A stretch of 44,037 nt of DNA from Pseudonocardia alaniniphila (GCF_022524485.1 NZ_JAKXMK010000021.1:1-44037); one strand, 5' to 3'; counted from the stretch's first letter, positions 7,784 through 16,558 are shown. Notes: generated by a model not told the origin, from the sequence alone. Translations and numbers: made by a program.

Positions 7784-8937
7784 CGTGCCGCCGCGGGTGC
7801 GAGCACCTCGGCAAGGACCCTGCGGACGAGGGCGATGTCGGCGTCCGTCAGCGTCGCCCTCGCCGTCAGCCGCAGCCGGCTCGTGCCCTCCGGGACCGAC
7901 GGCGGCCGGAAGCAGCCGACCCGGATGCCACGCTCGGCACACGCCCTGGCGGCGTCGACCGCCCGCGCCGGGTCGCCCAGCACGACCGACACCACGGCCG
8001 AGGCGGGTGCGGGCACCCCGGCCGCGTCGGCCAGCTCCGCGGCGGCACGCAGCACGGCCGACGGGCGGCCGGGTTCGGCCTGCAGCACCCGCAGGGCCGC
8101 GAGCGCCGCGCCGACCGGCGCCGGCGCCAACCCCGTGTCGAAGATGAACGACCGAGCCGTGTCCACGAGATGCGCCGTGACGGCGGCAGGCCCGAGCACA
8201 GCTCCTCCTTGGCTGCCGAGCGCCTTGGACAGGGTCACCGTGACGACCACGTCGTCGGCCCCCGCCAGCCCGACCTGCGCGAGCAGGCCGCGGCCACCCG
8301 GGCCGACCACGCCCAGCCCGTGCGCCTCGTCGACCACGAGCAGCGCGCCCCGCTCACGGCACACGGCGTGCAGCTCGCGGAGCGGGGCGAGCCCGCCGTC
8401 GACGCTGTTGACGCTCTCGGTGACCACGAGCGCCCGCGGCTCCTCGCGAGCGGCGAGCACGGCGTCGACGACGGCCGGATCGTCGTGCGGCACGACCTCG
8501 ACCCGGGCTCGTGAGAGCCGGCACGCGTCCACGAGCGAGGCGTGGTTCGCGGCGTCGGAGACGATCACCGTGCCCGGACCCGTCAGCGCCGTCAGCACGC
8601 CGAGGTTGGCCGCGTACCCGGAGGAGAACACCAGCCCGGACTCGGCGCCGCAGAAGCCGGCGAGCTCGCGCTCCAACTCGTCGTGGAGTGCGGTGGTGCC
8701 GGTGACCAGACGGGAACCCGTCGAGCCCGCGCCCCACGTCTGCAGGGCATCGACCCCTCCTGCGATCACGCGTGGGTCGCCGGTGAGGCCCAGGTAGTCG
8801 TTGCCCGCGAGGTCGAGCATGGGGTCCGCGGCACCTCTGGGGTGCAGTTGACGTCGGAGCCCGGCTTCCCGTCTCCGCGCGGCATGCGGTTCGAGCCAGG
8901 CCAACGGGTGCGAGGGCGGGGAGGGGGCCACGGGCAC
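7780..8937 (-). CDS. bioF: 8-amino-7-oxononanoate synthase
   Basis: PLP enzyme of 385 aa that condenses pimeloyl-ACP (or -CoA) with alanine in biotin synthesis. Visible are LDLAGNDYLGL, GSTGSRLVTGTTALHDELE, VFSSGYAANLGVLTAL, VVDEAHGLGVVGPGGRG, and the PLP lysine in TLSKALGSQGG. The start is the GTG at 8937, with another GTG at 8931. A TACGGT hexamer at 8940-8945 could be a -10 box, in which case the transcript may begin near 8933 and translation at 8931. The hairpin at 8979-9010 separates it from the GNAT gene upstream, so it probably heads its own operon. Confidence 0.93.
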   Translation of the reverse strand: MPVAPSPPSHPLAWLEPHAARRREAGLRRQLHPRGAADPMLDLAGNDYLGLTGDPRVIAGGVDALQTWGAGSTGSRLVTGTTALHDELERELAGFCGAESGLVFSSGYAANLGVLTALTGPGTVIVSDAANHASLVDACRLSRARVEVVPHDDPAVVDAVLAAREEPRALVVTESVNSVDGGLAPLRELHAVCRERGALLVVDEAHGLGVVGPGGRGLLAQVGLAGADDVVVTVTLSKALGSQGGAVLGPAAVTAHLVDTARSFIFDTGLAPAPVGAALAALRVLQAEPGRPSAVLRAAAELADAAGVPAPASAVVSVVLGDPARAVDAARACAERGIRVGCFRPPSVPEGTSRLRLTARATLTDADIALVRRVLAEVLAPAAAR

Positions 8938-8978
8938 CCACCGTAAACGACCCGCACCGAGCGAGGCTCACACGGCAA

Positions 8979-9010
8979 GCCCGTCGCACCGGGGCCACGG
9001 TGCGACGGGC
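8979..9010 (-). terminator. 13-bp perfect hairpin after the GNAT gene
   Basis: GCCCGTCGCACCG and its exact complement CGGTGCGACGGGC flank a 6-nt loop. The hairpin begins 9 nt after the stop of the GNAT gene on the minus strand. It lacks a U-run, which is common for GC-rich actinobacterial terminators. It would insulate the biotin operon from the GNAT gene. Confidence 0.7.
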
Positions 9011-9018
9011 GGGCTGCG

Positions 9019-10026
9019 TCAGGAGCGTGAGGAGGGGGTGGCGAAGGTGATCTCGCGGCGGTGCAGGCGGTATCCCGCCCGTTCGTAGACGCCGAGGGCA
9101 CCGGTGGGGTTCTGGGCGTCGACGGTGAGCGACGAGGTGTCGTAACCGAGGCCCGTGGCCGCGTGCAGCACGTGCGCGAGCAGGGCAGCCGCCGCCCCTC
9201 GTCCCCGATGGGCGGCGACGGTGCCGACGGTCGAGATGTACAGGTCACGCTGCCCGGTGCGCTCGGTGTCGGCGACGTACTCGTAGCTGAGCACGTACCC
9301 GGCGACATCACCGTCGGCCGTCGTGGCGACCGCCGAGCAGCCCGGCCGGAAGGACTTGCTCCCGGTGCGCCAGTGCACCCAGGCCTGCCGGCTCACCGGC
9401 ACGGAACCCCAGTGGTCGGCGAAGGCGCTGTTGTGCGCTGCACGCAGCGGCTCGTCCCAGCGCTCCGCGTCGTAGGGCGGGCCGAGCGACGCGACCGTCA
9501 GTCCGGCCGGTACGAGAGTGGGCGTGATCGGTTCGGCCAGGTCGCGCTCGAGCTCCGACCACCATCGGACGGGCGCCATCCCGGTCCGCTCGGCCAGGGC
9601 GACGGCCCCCGCATTGGTCTCGGGCACCCGCATGAACAGCGCGGCGTCGAGCTCACGGGCCCTGTCGCGCGCCACGGCCAGGAGTGCGGCGCCGATGCCG
9701 CGGCGTCGGTACGCGGGGTGCACGGCGGCGTCCGTGGCCACGAAGGCACCTTCGGCGCCTCCGCTGCGCAGCCGCAGCACCTGGTAGGCAACGGCCACGC
9801 CCTCGTCCCCGGCGGACCGGTCGAGCACGATGAGCGTGTCGCGCCCGAGGTCGAGATCCGGATCGGCGAGCTCCTCGGTGAGGTCGTCGGCGTCGTAGTG
9901 CTCGTCGCGGCGGTCGACCTCCTCAACAGCGGCCAGCAGCACCGCCCAGCGCGCGGAATCGTCGTGACGCATCGGACGCAGGCGCAGTTGCGACCTGAGC
10001 TCCGGCGGGAGGACAGCTACGGTCAC
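9019..10026 (-). CDS. Tandem GNAT-family N-acetyltransferase
   Basis: 335 aa with two GNAT folds. The first (about 15-165) has the acetyl-CoA loop RRRGIGAALL at 107-116. The second (about 175-330) has HRGRGAAAALL near residues 275-285 and ends YERAGYRLHRREI. The layout resembles mycothiol synthase MshD and related actinobacterial double-GNAT proteins, but substrate residues cannot be read from the sequence, so no substrate is assigned. The GTG at 10026 follows a good leaderless -10. It lies between bioA and bioF on the same strand but is closed off by hairpins on both sides, so a biotin role is not implied. Confidence 0.85.
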   Translation of the reverse strand: MTVAVLPPELRSQLRLRPMRHDDSARWAVLLAAVEEVDRRDEHYDADDLTEELADPDLDLGRDTLIVLDRSAGDEGVAVAYQVLRLRSGGAEGAFVATDAAVHPAYRRRGIGAALLAVARDRARELDAALFMRVPETNAGAVALAERTGMAPVRWWSELERDLAEPITPTLVPAGLTVASLGPPYDAERWDEPLRAAHNSAFADHWGSVPVSRQAWVHWRTGSKSFRPGCSAVATTADGDVAGYVLSYEYVADTERTGQRDLYISTVGTVAAHRGRGAAAALLAHVLHAATGLGYDTSSLTVDAQNPTGALGVYERAGYRLHRREITFATPSSRS

Positions 10027-10032
10027 GCCGCG

Positions 10033-10038
10033 ACCGTA
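10033..10038 (-). promoter_or_regulatory. Putative leaderless -10 box of the GNAT gene
   Basis: TACGGT on the minus strand lies 6 nt before the GTG at 10026. It matches TANNNT and there is no Shine-Dalgarno sequence, so a leaderless transcript is likely. Confidence 0.45.
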
Positions 10039-10085
10039 GAGGATCGAAACCGCCCATCGCGCACTATTTCCGGCGTTCTGGACGG

Positions 10086-10099
10086 CCCGCGCTCGCGGG
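10086..10099 (-). terminator. Short GC hairpin after bioA
   Basis: CCCGC and GCGGG flank a 4-nt loop 5 nt after the bioA stop. The stem is short and has no U-run, so it is only a possible terminator. Confidence 0.3.
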
Positions 10100-10104
10100 G
10101 TGCG

Positions 10105-11388
10105 TCAGGTTCGGTGCGGGGTGGCGGTGGCTGCGGCCAGCACCGCGGCTCCGATCGCCTCCAGGTCCGCCGGCTCGCAGATGTACGGCGGCATCGTGTA
10201 GACGAGATCGCGGAAGGGTCGTAGCCACACCCCGGCCTCCACGGCAGCCGCCGTCGCCGCGACCATGTCCACCGGCCGGTCGATCTGCACCACGCCGACT
10301 GCGCCGAGCACCCGCACGTCCACGACCCCGGGCAGATCCCGCGCCGGGGCGAGGGCGGTGCGCAGTGCCGTCTCGATCCCGCGCACCCGGGCGCGCCAGT
10401 CGCCGGCCAGCAGCAGCCGCGTCGAGGCCGCCGCCACCGCCGCCGCGAGCGGGTTGCCCATGAACGTCGGGCCGTGCATGAGCACGCCTGCCTCGCCCTC
10501 GGAGATCCCGCGGGCGACCTCGCCGGTGCACAGCGCGGCCGCCATCGACAGATAGCCGCCGGTCAGGGCCTTGCCGACGCACATCAGATCGGGCGCGACG
10601 CCGGCGTGGTCGGCGGCGAAGAGCTCGCCGGTGCGGCCGAACCCGGTGGCGATCTCGTCGAACACCAGCAGCACGTCGTGGGTGAGGCACAGCTCGCGCA
10701 GCACGTGCAGGTAGCGGGGGTCGTGGAAGCGCATGCCGCCCGCTCCCTGCACCACCGGTTCCACGATCACGGCGGCCAGCTCGTGGGCGTGCCGCTCGAC
10801 GAGGCCTGCCAGCTCGGCGACGTACTCCTGTTCGAACGCGGTGGGTGGCACCCCGGCGAACACCTGCTGCGGCAGGACGTCACGCCACAGCGAGTGCATG
10901 CCACCGTCGGGGTCGCAGACGCTCATCGCGCCGAACGTGTCGCCGTGGTAGCCACCACGCCACGTCATCAGCCGGTGCTTCTCCGGGCGCCCGCGCGACC
11001 GCCAGTACTGCAGGCACATCTTGATCGCGACCTCCACCGACACCGAGCCCGAGTCGGTGAGGAAGACGTGCTCCAGACCGGCGGGGGTGTTGTCGACCAG
11101 GAGCCGTGCGAGGTCCACGGCGGGCCCGTGCGTGAGCCCCCCGAACATCACGTGGCTCATCGTGCCGAGCTGGTCGCGCACCGCGGCGTCGAGCACCGGG
11201 TGGGCGTAGCCGTGGATCGCCGCCCACCACGACGACATGCCGTCGACGAGCTCCCGGCCGTCGGCGAGTCTCAAGTGGACCCCGGAGGCCGACTGGACCA
11301 CGATCGGCGCCACGGTCGCCGGCATCGGCGCGTAGGGGTGCCACACGTGCGCGCGGTCGGCAGCAATGAGCTCGTCGGTCGTCGTCAC
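10105..11388 (-). CDS. bioA: Adenosylmethionine-8-amino-7-oxononanoate aminotransferase
   Basis: PLP aminotransferase of 427 aa that converts 8-amino-7-oxononanoate to 7,8-diaminopelargonate using S-adenosylmethionine as amino donor. Class-III signatures are present: HVWHPYAPMP near the N-terminus, GMSSWWAAIHGYAHP, FLTDSGSVSVEVAIKM, TWRGGYHGDTFGAMSVCDP, LLVFDEIATGFGRTGELFA, and the PLP lysine in VGKALTGGYLSMAA. The GTG at 11388 gives a normal N-terminus (TTTDELIAADRAHVWHPY) and follows a TAGGCT -10 box. The frame stays open far upstream, but that part is not protein-like. It is divergent from a PaaX-like regulator. Confidence 0.94.
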   Translation of the reverse strand: MTTTDELIAADRAHVWHPYAPMPATVAPIVVQSASGVHLRLADGRELVDGMSSWWAAIHGYAHPVLDAAVRDQLGTMSHVMFGGLTHGPAVDLARLLVDNTPAGLEHVFLTDSGSVSVEVAIKMCLQYWRSRGRPEKHRLMTWRGGYHGDTFGAMSVCDPDGGMHSLWRDVLPQQVFAGVPPTAFEQEYVAELAGLVERHAHELAAVIVEPVVQGAGGMRFHDPRYLHVLRELCLTHDVLLVFDEIATGFGRTGELFAADHAGVAPDLMCVGKALTGGYLSMAAALCTGEVARGISEGEAGVLMHGPTFMGNPLAAAVAAASTRLLLAGDWRARVRGIETALRTALAPARDLPGVVDVRVLGAVGVVQIDRPVDMVAATAAAVEAGVWLRPFRDLVYTMPPYICEPADLEAIGAAVLAAATATPHRT

Positions 11389-11396
11389 GACGAGGC

Positions 11397-11402
11397 AGCC
11401 TA
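11397..11402 (-). promoter_or_regulatory. Putative leaderless -10 box of bioA
   Basis: TAGGCT on the minus strand lies 8 nt before the GTG of bioA. Only 26 bp separate it from the opposite-facing -10 of the PaaX-like gene, so the two promoters must overlap in their -35 regions. Confidence 0.4.
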
Positions 11403-11428
11403 TGCCGAGGTCCTTGGGTGGTTCGGGA

Positions 11429-11434
11429 TAAGGT
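11429..11434 (+). promoter_or_regulatory. Putative leaderless -10 box of the PaaX-like gene
   Basis: TAAGGT fits TANNNT and lies 8 nt before the ATG at 11443. No Shine-Dalgarno sequence is seen. Confidence 0.4.
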
Positions 11435-11442
11435 GGCTGGTC

Positions 11443-12306
11443 ATGTCCACCGCCGCCGAGACTGTGAGCGCACATCCGGCGCTGTCGCGCCGCCGCGAGC
11501 TCGGCGCCACGAGCGCACGTTCTCTCCTGCTCACTGTCCTCGGCGAGTTCGTGCTCCCGCGCGACGAGACGGTGTGGACCCAGGTGCTCATCGACGTGCT
11601 CGGCAGTCTCGGGGTCGAGTCCAAGTCGGCCAGGCAGGCGCTCGCCCGCACCGCGGCGGAAGGGCTGCTCGTCTCGGACCGCGCCGGGCGCCGCGTGCGA
11701 TGGGGTCTCAGCGAGCAGGGCCGGAGACTTCTCTCCGACGGCGCAGCCCGCATCTACGGGTTCGGGTCCGCGGAGCACTCCTGGGACGGGCGGTGGATGG
11801 TGCTGCTCGTCAGCGTGCCCGAGGCCCGCCGTCAGCTCCGGCACCGGCTGCGCACCCGCCTGGCCTGGGCCGGGCTCGGGTCTCCCGCGCCCGGGGTGTG
11901 GCTCACCCCAGATCCCTCGAAGCAGAACGAGGTGGCCGACGTGATCGCCGACCTCGAGCTGACCGCGGTCAGCAGCTCGTTCGTCGGCCCGTTCGGGGCG
12001 ATCGGCGCCGAGCGTCAGGTCGTCGAGCAGGCCTGGAACCTCACGGCGGTGGAGGCCGCGTACGAGGAGTTCCTCGACACGTTCACCGACGCCGCGCCGG
12101 TCGACCCGGCCGACGTGCTCGCCCACCAGATCCACCTCGTGCACGCCTGGCGGCGCTTTCCGTTCCTGGATCCCAAGCTCCCCGGTGAGCTGCTGCCCGC
12201 CGGCTGGGCCGGGTCGCGCGCGGCCGAGCTGTTCGACACGCTGCACACGCAGTGGGACCGACAGGCCCAGGAGCACTGGCACCATCTGGTCACCACCGCA
12301 GGCTGA
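11443..12306 (+). CDS. PaaX-family transcriptional regulator
   Basis: 287 aa. An N-terminal winged helix (about 15-90: ARSLLLTVLGEFVLP, then ESKSARQALARTAAEGLL, SDRAGRRVRWGLSEQGRRLL) is followed by the PaaX central and C-terminal domains (WDGRWMVLLVSVPEARRQLRHRLR, LGSPAPGVWLTPD, AWRRFPFLDPKLPGELLPAGW). PaaX of enteric bacteria represses phenylacetate catabolism genes by sensing phenylacetyl-CoA. No paa genes are present here, so the effector is unknown. It shares a 54-bp divergent region with bioA, so any operator there could affect bioA. The ATG at 11443 is supported by the -10 box just upstream. Confidence 0.87.
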   Translation: MSTAAETVSAHPALSRRRELGATSARSLLLTVLGEFVLPRDETVWTQVLIDVLGSLGVESKSARQALARTAAEGLLVSDRAGRRVRWGLSEQGRRLLSDGAARIYGFGSAEHSWDGRWMVLLVSVPEARRQLRHRLRTRLAWAGLGSPAPGVWLTPDPSKQNEVADVIADLELTAVSSSFVGPFGAIGAERQVVEQAWNLTAVEAAYEEFLDTFTDAAPVDPADVLAHQIHLVHAWRRFPFLDPKLPGELLPAGWAGSRAAELFDTLHTQWDRQAQEHWHHLVTTAG

Positions 12307-12311
12307 CCGAT

Positions 12312-12644
12312 CTACTCCCCCGGCGGCGCGTAGGCCCCGCGGGCCGCAGCCGCCCGCTCCAGAACTCCGGCGAGATCCTGAGGCGCCACCAGTGCGCGGG
12401 TCTCGACGTGCGAGAAGGCGCCGCTGCTGAGGATGGCGATGGACAGGGCCGCGACGTCCTCGTTGCCCGGTACGTGGACCACGGCGAACCCGTCCCGGTC
12501 TCCGAGCATGAAGTAGAGGGACTCGAGAGTGCCGCCCGCGCTCTCGATCATCGCCCGTGCCGCCGCGGCCCGGTCGCCGGGCTTGATCATCATGCGCTCC
12601 CAGGCCTGCGGGGTGTAGCTGAAGAACAGCACGTAGGCGGCCAT
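12312..12644 (-). CDS. GYD domain-containing protein
   Basis: 110 aa. MAAYVLFFSYTPQAWERM begins a ferredoxin-like GYD domain (GGTLESLYFMLGDRDGFAVVHVPG and a C-terminal SHVETRALVAPQDL). The family is small, soluble and of unknown function. The ATG at 12644 follows a good GGAAGGG Shine-Dalgarno. It lies downstream of dnaE on the same strand, separated by 91 bp that hold competing hairpins, and converges with the PaaX-like gene 5 bp away. Whether it is read through from dnaE is open. Confidence 0.85.
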   Translation of the reverse strand: MAAYVLFFSYTPQAWERMMIKPGDRAAAARAMIESAGGTLESLYFMLGDRDGFAVVHVPGNEDVAALSIAILSSGAFSHVETRALVAPQDLAGVLERAAAARGAYAPPGE

Positions 12645-12678
12645 GACGACCCTTCCGGAAGAGATGGCCAGCCCAGTG

Positions 12679-12720
12679 CACCACCGGCGTCCGGTGGTGT
12701 CAGCCGCTAACCGGACGCCG
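12679..12720 (-). terminator. Two mutually exclusive hairpins between dnaE and the GYD gene
   Basis: Hairpin A pairs CACCACCGG (12679-12687) with CCGGTGGTG (12691-12699) over a 3-nt loop. Hairpin B pairs CGGCGTCCGG (12685-12694) with CCGGACGCCG (12711-12720) over 16 nt. Both use bases 12685-12694, so they cannot form together. At the least this is a terminator region 16-57 nt after the dnaE stop. An attenuator-like switch controlling the GYD gene is a speculative alternative. Confidence 0.5.
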
Positions 12721-12735
12721 CGCTGCCCCGCCCCG

Positions 12736-15700
12736 TCAGCCCAGGCAGCCGGGGCCGAGCAGCGCCTTCAGATCACCCATCAGCGACGGCGAATGGGTGA
12801 CCTTCAGTGCGTCGTCGAGGCGGAGCACGGTGGTGCGGGTGCCGTTGACCAGCGACAGGTGCACCTCGGAAGTGCCCGGGTGGTTGCTCAGCACGTCCTT
12901 GAGCCGCGATACCCGCTGCGGCGTGACCAGCTCGGTGCGCATGCTGACCTTCACCGGAGCCCCCGCGCCGCCGCCCGCCTGGGTGAGGTCGGGCATCGCG
13001 AGATCGTTGACGATCAGCGAGACACGGTCGTCGCGCCGGTTGACCCTCGCCTTGACCAGAACGATGGCGTCCTCGGCCACGTCGACCCCGACCACCTGGT
13101 AACAGCGCGGGAAGAACAGCACCTCGATGCCACCGGCGAGGTCCTCCAGCTGCGCCGACGCCCACGGCTCGCCGTTCTTGTTCACCCGGCGGTTCACGTT
13201 GGCGAGGATGCCGCCGATGGTGACCTGGTGGCCGTCGGGGACGGTGCCCTCGAGAATGGTGGAGATCGCCATGTCGGACTTGGCGGTGAGCACCTGCTCG
13301 ACGCCGTGGAGCGGGTGGCCCGACACGTAGAGCCCGAGCATCTCCCGTTCGACGGCCAGCTTGTGCTTGGGGTCCCACTCGTCGGTGGGCACCTTGACGT
13401 CGAACACGGCGTCGAGCTCCGACGGGCCCGAGCCGTCCATCGAGCCGAACAGGTCGAACTGGCCCATGGACGCGGCCTTCTTGGTGCTCATCACGGCGTC
13501 GATCGCATCCGCGTGCACGAGCAGCAGGCCCTTGCGCGGGTGGCCGAGCGAGTCGAACGCGCCCGCCTTGATCAGCGACTCGATGACCTTCTTGTTGCAG
13601 ACCACCGCGTCGACCTTGCGCAGGAAGTCGGAGAAGTCGGTGAACGCGCCCTTCTCCTTGCGTGCTGCGACGATCGCGTCGACGACGTTGACACCCACGT
13701 TGCGGATGCCGCCGAGGCCGAACCTGATGTCGTCGCCGACCGGCGCGAAGTTGCGCACCGAGTCGTTGACGTCGGGCGCCAGCACCGTGATGCCCATCCG
13801 GCGGCACTCGGCGAGGTAGACCGCCGCCTTGTCCTTGTCGTCACGGACGGAGGTGAGCACGGCGGCCATGTACTCGGCCGGGTAGTTGGCCTTGAGGTAG
13901 GCGGTCCAGTACGAGACCACGCCGTACGCCGCGGAGTGGGCGCGGTTGAACGCGTAGTCGGAGAACGGCAGCAGGATGTCCCAGAGCGTCTTGACGGCGT
14001 TCTCGGAGTAGCCGTGGTCCTTCATGCCCTGGGCGAAGCCGGCGTACTCCTTGTCGAGGATCTCCTTCTTCTTCTTGCCCATCGCGCGGCGCAGCAGGTC
14101 GGCCTTGCCGAGCGTGTAGCCGGCGAGCTTCTGCGCGATGGCCATGACCTGCTCCTGGTACACGATCAGGCCGTAGGTCTCGCCGAGGATGTCCTTGAGG
14201 GGCTCCGCCAGCTCCGGGTGGATCGGCGTGACCTCTTGACGCTTGTTCTTGCGGTCGGCGTAGTCGTTGTGCGCGTTGGCGCCCATCGGGCCGGGCCGGT
14301 ACAGCGCGCCGACGGCCGAGATGTCGTCGAACTCGGTGGGGGCCATGCGGCGCAGCAGGTCGCGCATCGGGCCGCCGTCGAGCTGGAAGACGCCGAGCGT
14401 GTCGCCGCGGGCCAGCAGGTCGTACGTCGTGGGGTTGTCGAGCGGGACGCTCTCGATCTCGAGCTTCGGCTTGCCGTTCCGCTCGATGTTCTCCAGCGCG
14501 TCATCGATGATCGTGAGGTTGCGCAGGCCGAGGAAGTCCATCTTCAGCAGCCCGAGCGTCTCGCAGGCGCCCATGTCGAACTGCGTGATGATGGCGCCGT
14601 CGGAGTCGCGGCGCTGGATCGGGATGACGTCGATCAGCGGCTTGCTCGACATGATCACGCCGGCCGCGTGAACGCCCCACTGCCGCTTGAGGCCCTCGAG
14701 CCCGCGGGCGGTGTCGATGATCTCCTTGACCTGTGGGTCGCTCTCGTAGAGCGCGCGCACCTCGGTGGCCTCGGAGTAGCGCTTGTGCGCGGGGTCGAAC
14801 ACGCCCGAGAGCGGGATGTCCTTGCCCATGATCGCCGGGGGCATCGCCTTGGAGATGCGATCGGCCACCGCGTAGCCGGGCTGACCGAAGAGCACCCGTG
14901 CCGAGTCCTTGATCGCGGCCTTCGCCTTGATCGTGGAGTAGGTGATGATCTGCGCGATGCGATCCTCACCGTACTTCTCGGTGGTGTAGCGGATCATCTC
15001 GCCGCGCCTGCGCTCGTCGAAGTCCATGTCGATGTCGGGCATCGAGATGCGCTCGGGGTTGAGGAAGCGCTCGAAGATCAGCTTGTGCTGGATCGGGTCG
15101 AGGTCGGTGATGCCCAGCACGTAGGCCACCAGCGACCCCGCCGCGGAGCCACGGCCGGGGCCGCACCGGATGCCGACGGACTTGGCGTGCTGGATGAGGT
15201 CGGCGACCACCAGGAAGTAGCCGGGGAACCCCATCTGGATGATGATCCCGACCTCGTAGTCGGCCTGCTTGCGGTAGCGCTCGGTGACCCCGCCCGGGAA
15301 GCGCATGTGCAGGCCGCGCTCGACCTCCTTGATCAGCCAGCTCTCCTCCGTCTCCCCGTCGGGGACGGGCGCGCGGGGCATGAGGTCCTGGCCCTCGGTG
15401 AAGCCGACGTCGACCCGCTCGGCCACGAGCAGCGTGTTGTCGCAGGCCTCGGGGAACACCGGATCCCACTGAGCACGCATCTCGGCAGGCGACTTGAGGT
15501 AGAAGTCGGACGCGTCGAACTTGAAGCGGCCGGGGTCGGCGAGCGTCTTGCCGGTCTGCACGCAGAGCAGCACCTCGTGCGACTTGGCGTCCTCGGCGTA
15601 GGTGTAGTGCAGGTCGTTGGTGGCCAGGCCCGGGAGATCGAGCTTCTTCTTGAGGTCGTAGAGCGCGTCGCGGACCTGGCGCTCGATCGCGATGCCGTGG

Positions 15701-16281
15701 TCAAGCAGCTCGCAGAAGAAGTTGTCCTTGCCGAAGATGTCGCGGTAGTCGCTCGCCGCCTGGCAGGCGTCCTCGAAGCGGTCCTGCTGCAACAGCCGCT
15801 GGACCTCCCCGGACGGGCAGCCCGTGGTGGCGATGATCCCCTTGCCGTAGGTCTCCAGCAGCTCGCGGTCCATGCGGGGCTTGTAGTAGTAGCCCTCGAG
15901 CGACGCGAGGCTGGAGAGCCGGAAGAGGTTGTGCATCCCCTCGGTGTTCTCCGCCAGCAGCGTCATGTGGGTGTACATCTCACCCGGGTTGTCGTCGCTG
16001 ACCGTCTGCCCGCCCAGGGTGGCGCGCTTGCGCTCGTGGCGGCTGCCGGGCGACAGGTAGCCCTCCATGCCGATGATCGGCTTGATCCCGTGGGCCTTGG
16101 CCTTGCGCCAGAACTCGTAGGCACCGTAGACGTTGCCGTGGTCGGTCATCGCGATGGCGGGCATACCCATGCGCGCGGCTTCTGTGAACAGGTCGTCCAG
16201 TCGTGCCGCACCGTCGAGCATGGAGAACTCGGTGTGGTTGTGGAGGTGGACGAAGCTGTCGCCGCTGCTCGGGCTGGCCAT
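12736..16281 (-). CDS. dnaE: DNA polymerase III subunit alpha
   Basis: Replicative C-family DNA polymerase, 1181 aa, the usual length for actinobacterial DnaE1. The N-terminal PHP domain starts SFVHLHNHTEFSMLDGAARL and keeps its histidines; in mycobacterial DnaE1 this domain is the proofreading 3'-5' exonuclease. The polymerase centre holds GRGSAAGSLVAYVLGI and the catalytic PDIDMDFDERRR. Helix-hairpin-helix and OB-fold regions follow, ending LKALLGPGCLG. The ATG at 16281 follows a GGAAGGGAG Shine-Dalgarno about 12 nt upstream. No intein is seen. Flanked by an HxlR regulator upstream and hairpins downstream. Confidence 0.96.
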   Translation of the reverse strand: MASPSSGDSFVHLHNHTEFSMLDGAARLDDLFTEAARMGMPAIAMTDHGNVYGAYEFWRKAKAHGIKPIIGMEGYLSPGSRHERKRATLGGQTVSDDNPGEMYTHMTLLAENTEGMHNLFRLSSLASLEGYYYKPRMDRELLETYGKGIIATTGCPSGEVQRLLQQDRFEDACQAASDYRDIFGKDNFFCELLDHGIAIERQVRDALYDLKKKLDLPGLATNDLHYTYAEDAKSHEVLLCVQTGKTLADPGRFKFDASDFYLKSPAEMRAQWDPVFPEACDNTLLVAERVDVGFTEGQDLMPRAPVPDGETEESWLIKEVERGLHMRFPGGVTERYRKQADYEVGIIIQMGFPGYFLVVADLIQHAKSVGIRCGPGRGSAAGSLVAYVLGITDLDPIQHKLIFERFLNPERISMPDIDMDFDERRRGEMIRYTTEKYGEDRIAQIITYSTIKAKAAIKDSARVLFGQPGYAVADRISKAMPPAIMGKDIPLSGVFDPAHKRYSEATEVRALYESDPQVKEIIDTARGLEGLKRQWGVHAAGVIMSSKPLIDVIPIQRRDSDGAIITQFDMGACETLGLLKMDFLGLRNLTIIDDALENIERNGKPKLEIESVPLDNPTTYDLLARGDTLGVFQLDGGPMRDLLRRMAPTEFDDISAVGALYRPGPMGANAHNDYADRKNKRQEVTPIHPELAEPLKDILGETYGLIVYQEQVMAIAQKLAGYTLGKADLLRRAMGKKKKEILDKEYAGFAQGMKDHGYSENAVKTLWDILLPFSDYAFNRAHSAAYGVVSYWTAYLKANYPAEYMAAVLTSVRDDKDKAAVYLAECRRMGITVLAPDVNDSVRNFAPVGDDIRFGLGGIRNVGVNVVDAIVAARKEKGAFTDFSDFLRKVDAVVCNKKVIESLIKAGAFDSLGHPRKGLLLVHADAIDAVMSTKKAASMGQFDLFGSMDGSGPSELDAVFDVKVPTDEWDPKHKLAVEREMLGLYVSGHPLHGVEQVLTAKSDMAISTILEGTVPDGHQVTIGGILANVNRRVNKNGEPWASAQLEDLAGGIEVLFFPRCYQVVGVDVAEDAIVLVKARVNRRDDRVSLIVNDLAMPDLTQAGGGAGAPVKVSMRTELVTPQRVSRLKDVLSNHPGTSEVHLSLVNGTRTTVLRLDDALKVTHSPSLMGDLKALLGPGCLG

Positions 16282-16558
16282 CGGGGTGAAGAGCTCCCTT
16301 CCGGCGCGGCCCGCCGGGCTGCGCTCGATCGATGCGGCCGCCGGGTGCGCCCTGGGGGACGGCACCGGCCACGAGCCGCTTGGGAGCCCCCAGGCTAATC
16401 CTGGGGCCCGACAGTCCTCTGCACGCGGGCGACCTTCTGCCGAACGGGCTGCTCACCTCACCGATCGGCGTGTCGACGGGCACGCAGAGCACCCGGCGAC
16501 CACACCCCGAGCCGCCACGGCACACGCGGCGTGTGGAGGGTGCGGCGCTGAGGAGAGG
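16282..16558. other. Intergenic region upstream of dnaE, with a hairpin at 16388-16406
   Basis: 277 bp between dnaE and the hxlR stop, with no credible gene. It holds a perfect 7-bp hairpin (CCCCAGG, loop CTAAT, CCTGGGG) about 150 nt after the hxlR stop and about 107 nt before the dnaE start. This could end hxlR transcription or sit in the dnaE leader. A TAGCCT at 16392-16397 (minus strand) inside the hairpin is a possible but unsupported -10 for dnaE. Confidence 0.4.

Noticed and set aside
9019..10026. Mycothiol synthase mshD
   Set aside because: The double-GNAT layout is similar but substrate-binding signatures could not be confirmed, so it is left as a generic tandem GNAT.
10105..12684. 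Very long open frame through bioA into the upstream region
   Set aside because: Only the part from 11388 down matches BioA. The upstream part lies antisense to the PaaX-like gene and has the Arg/Pro/Gly composition of a non-coding high-GC frame.
12643..16398. 1251-aa open frame on the plus strand opposite dnaE
   Set aside because: It is a shadow of dnaE: rich in His, Asp, Val and Arg with no recognisable domain, and dnaE is certain.
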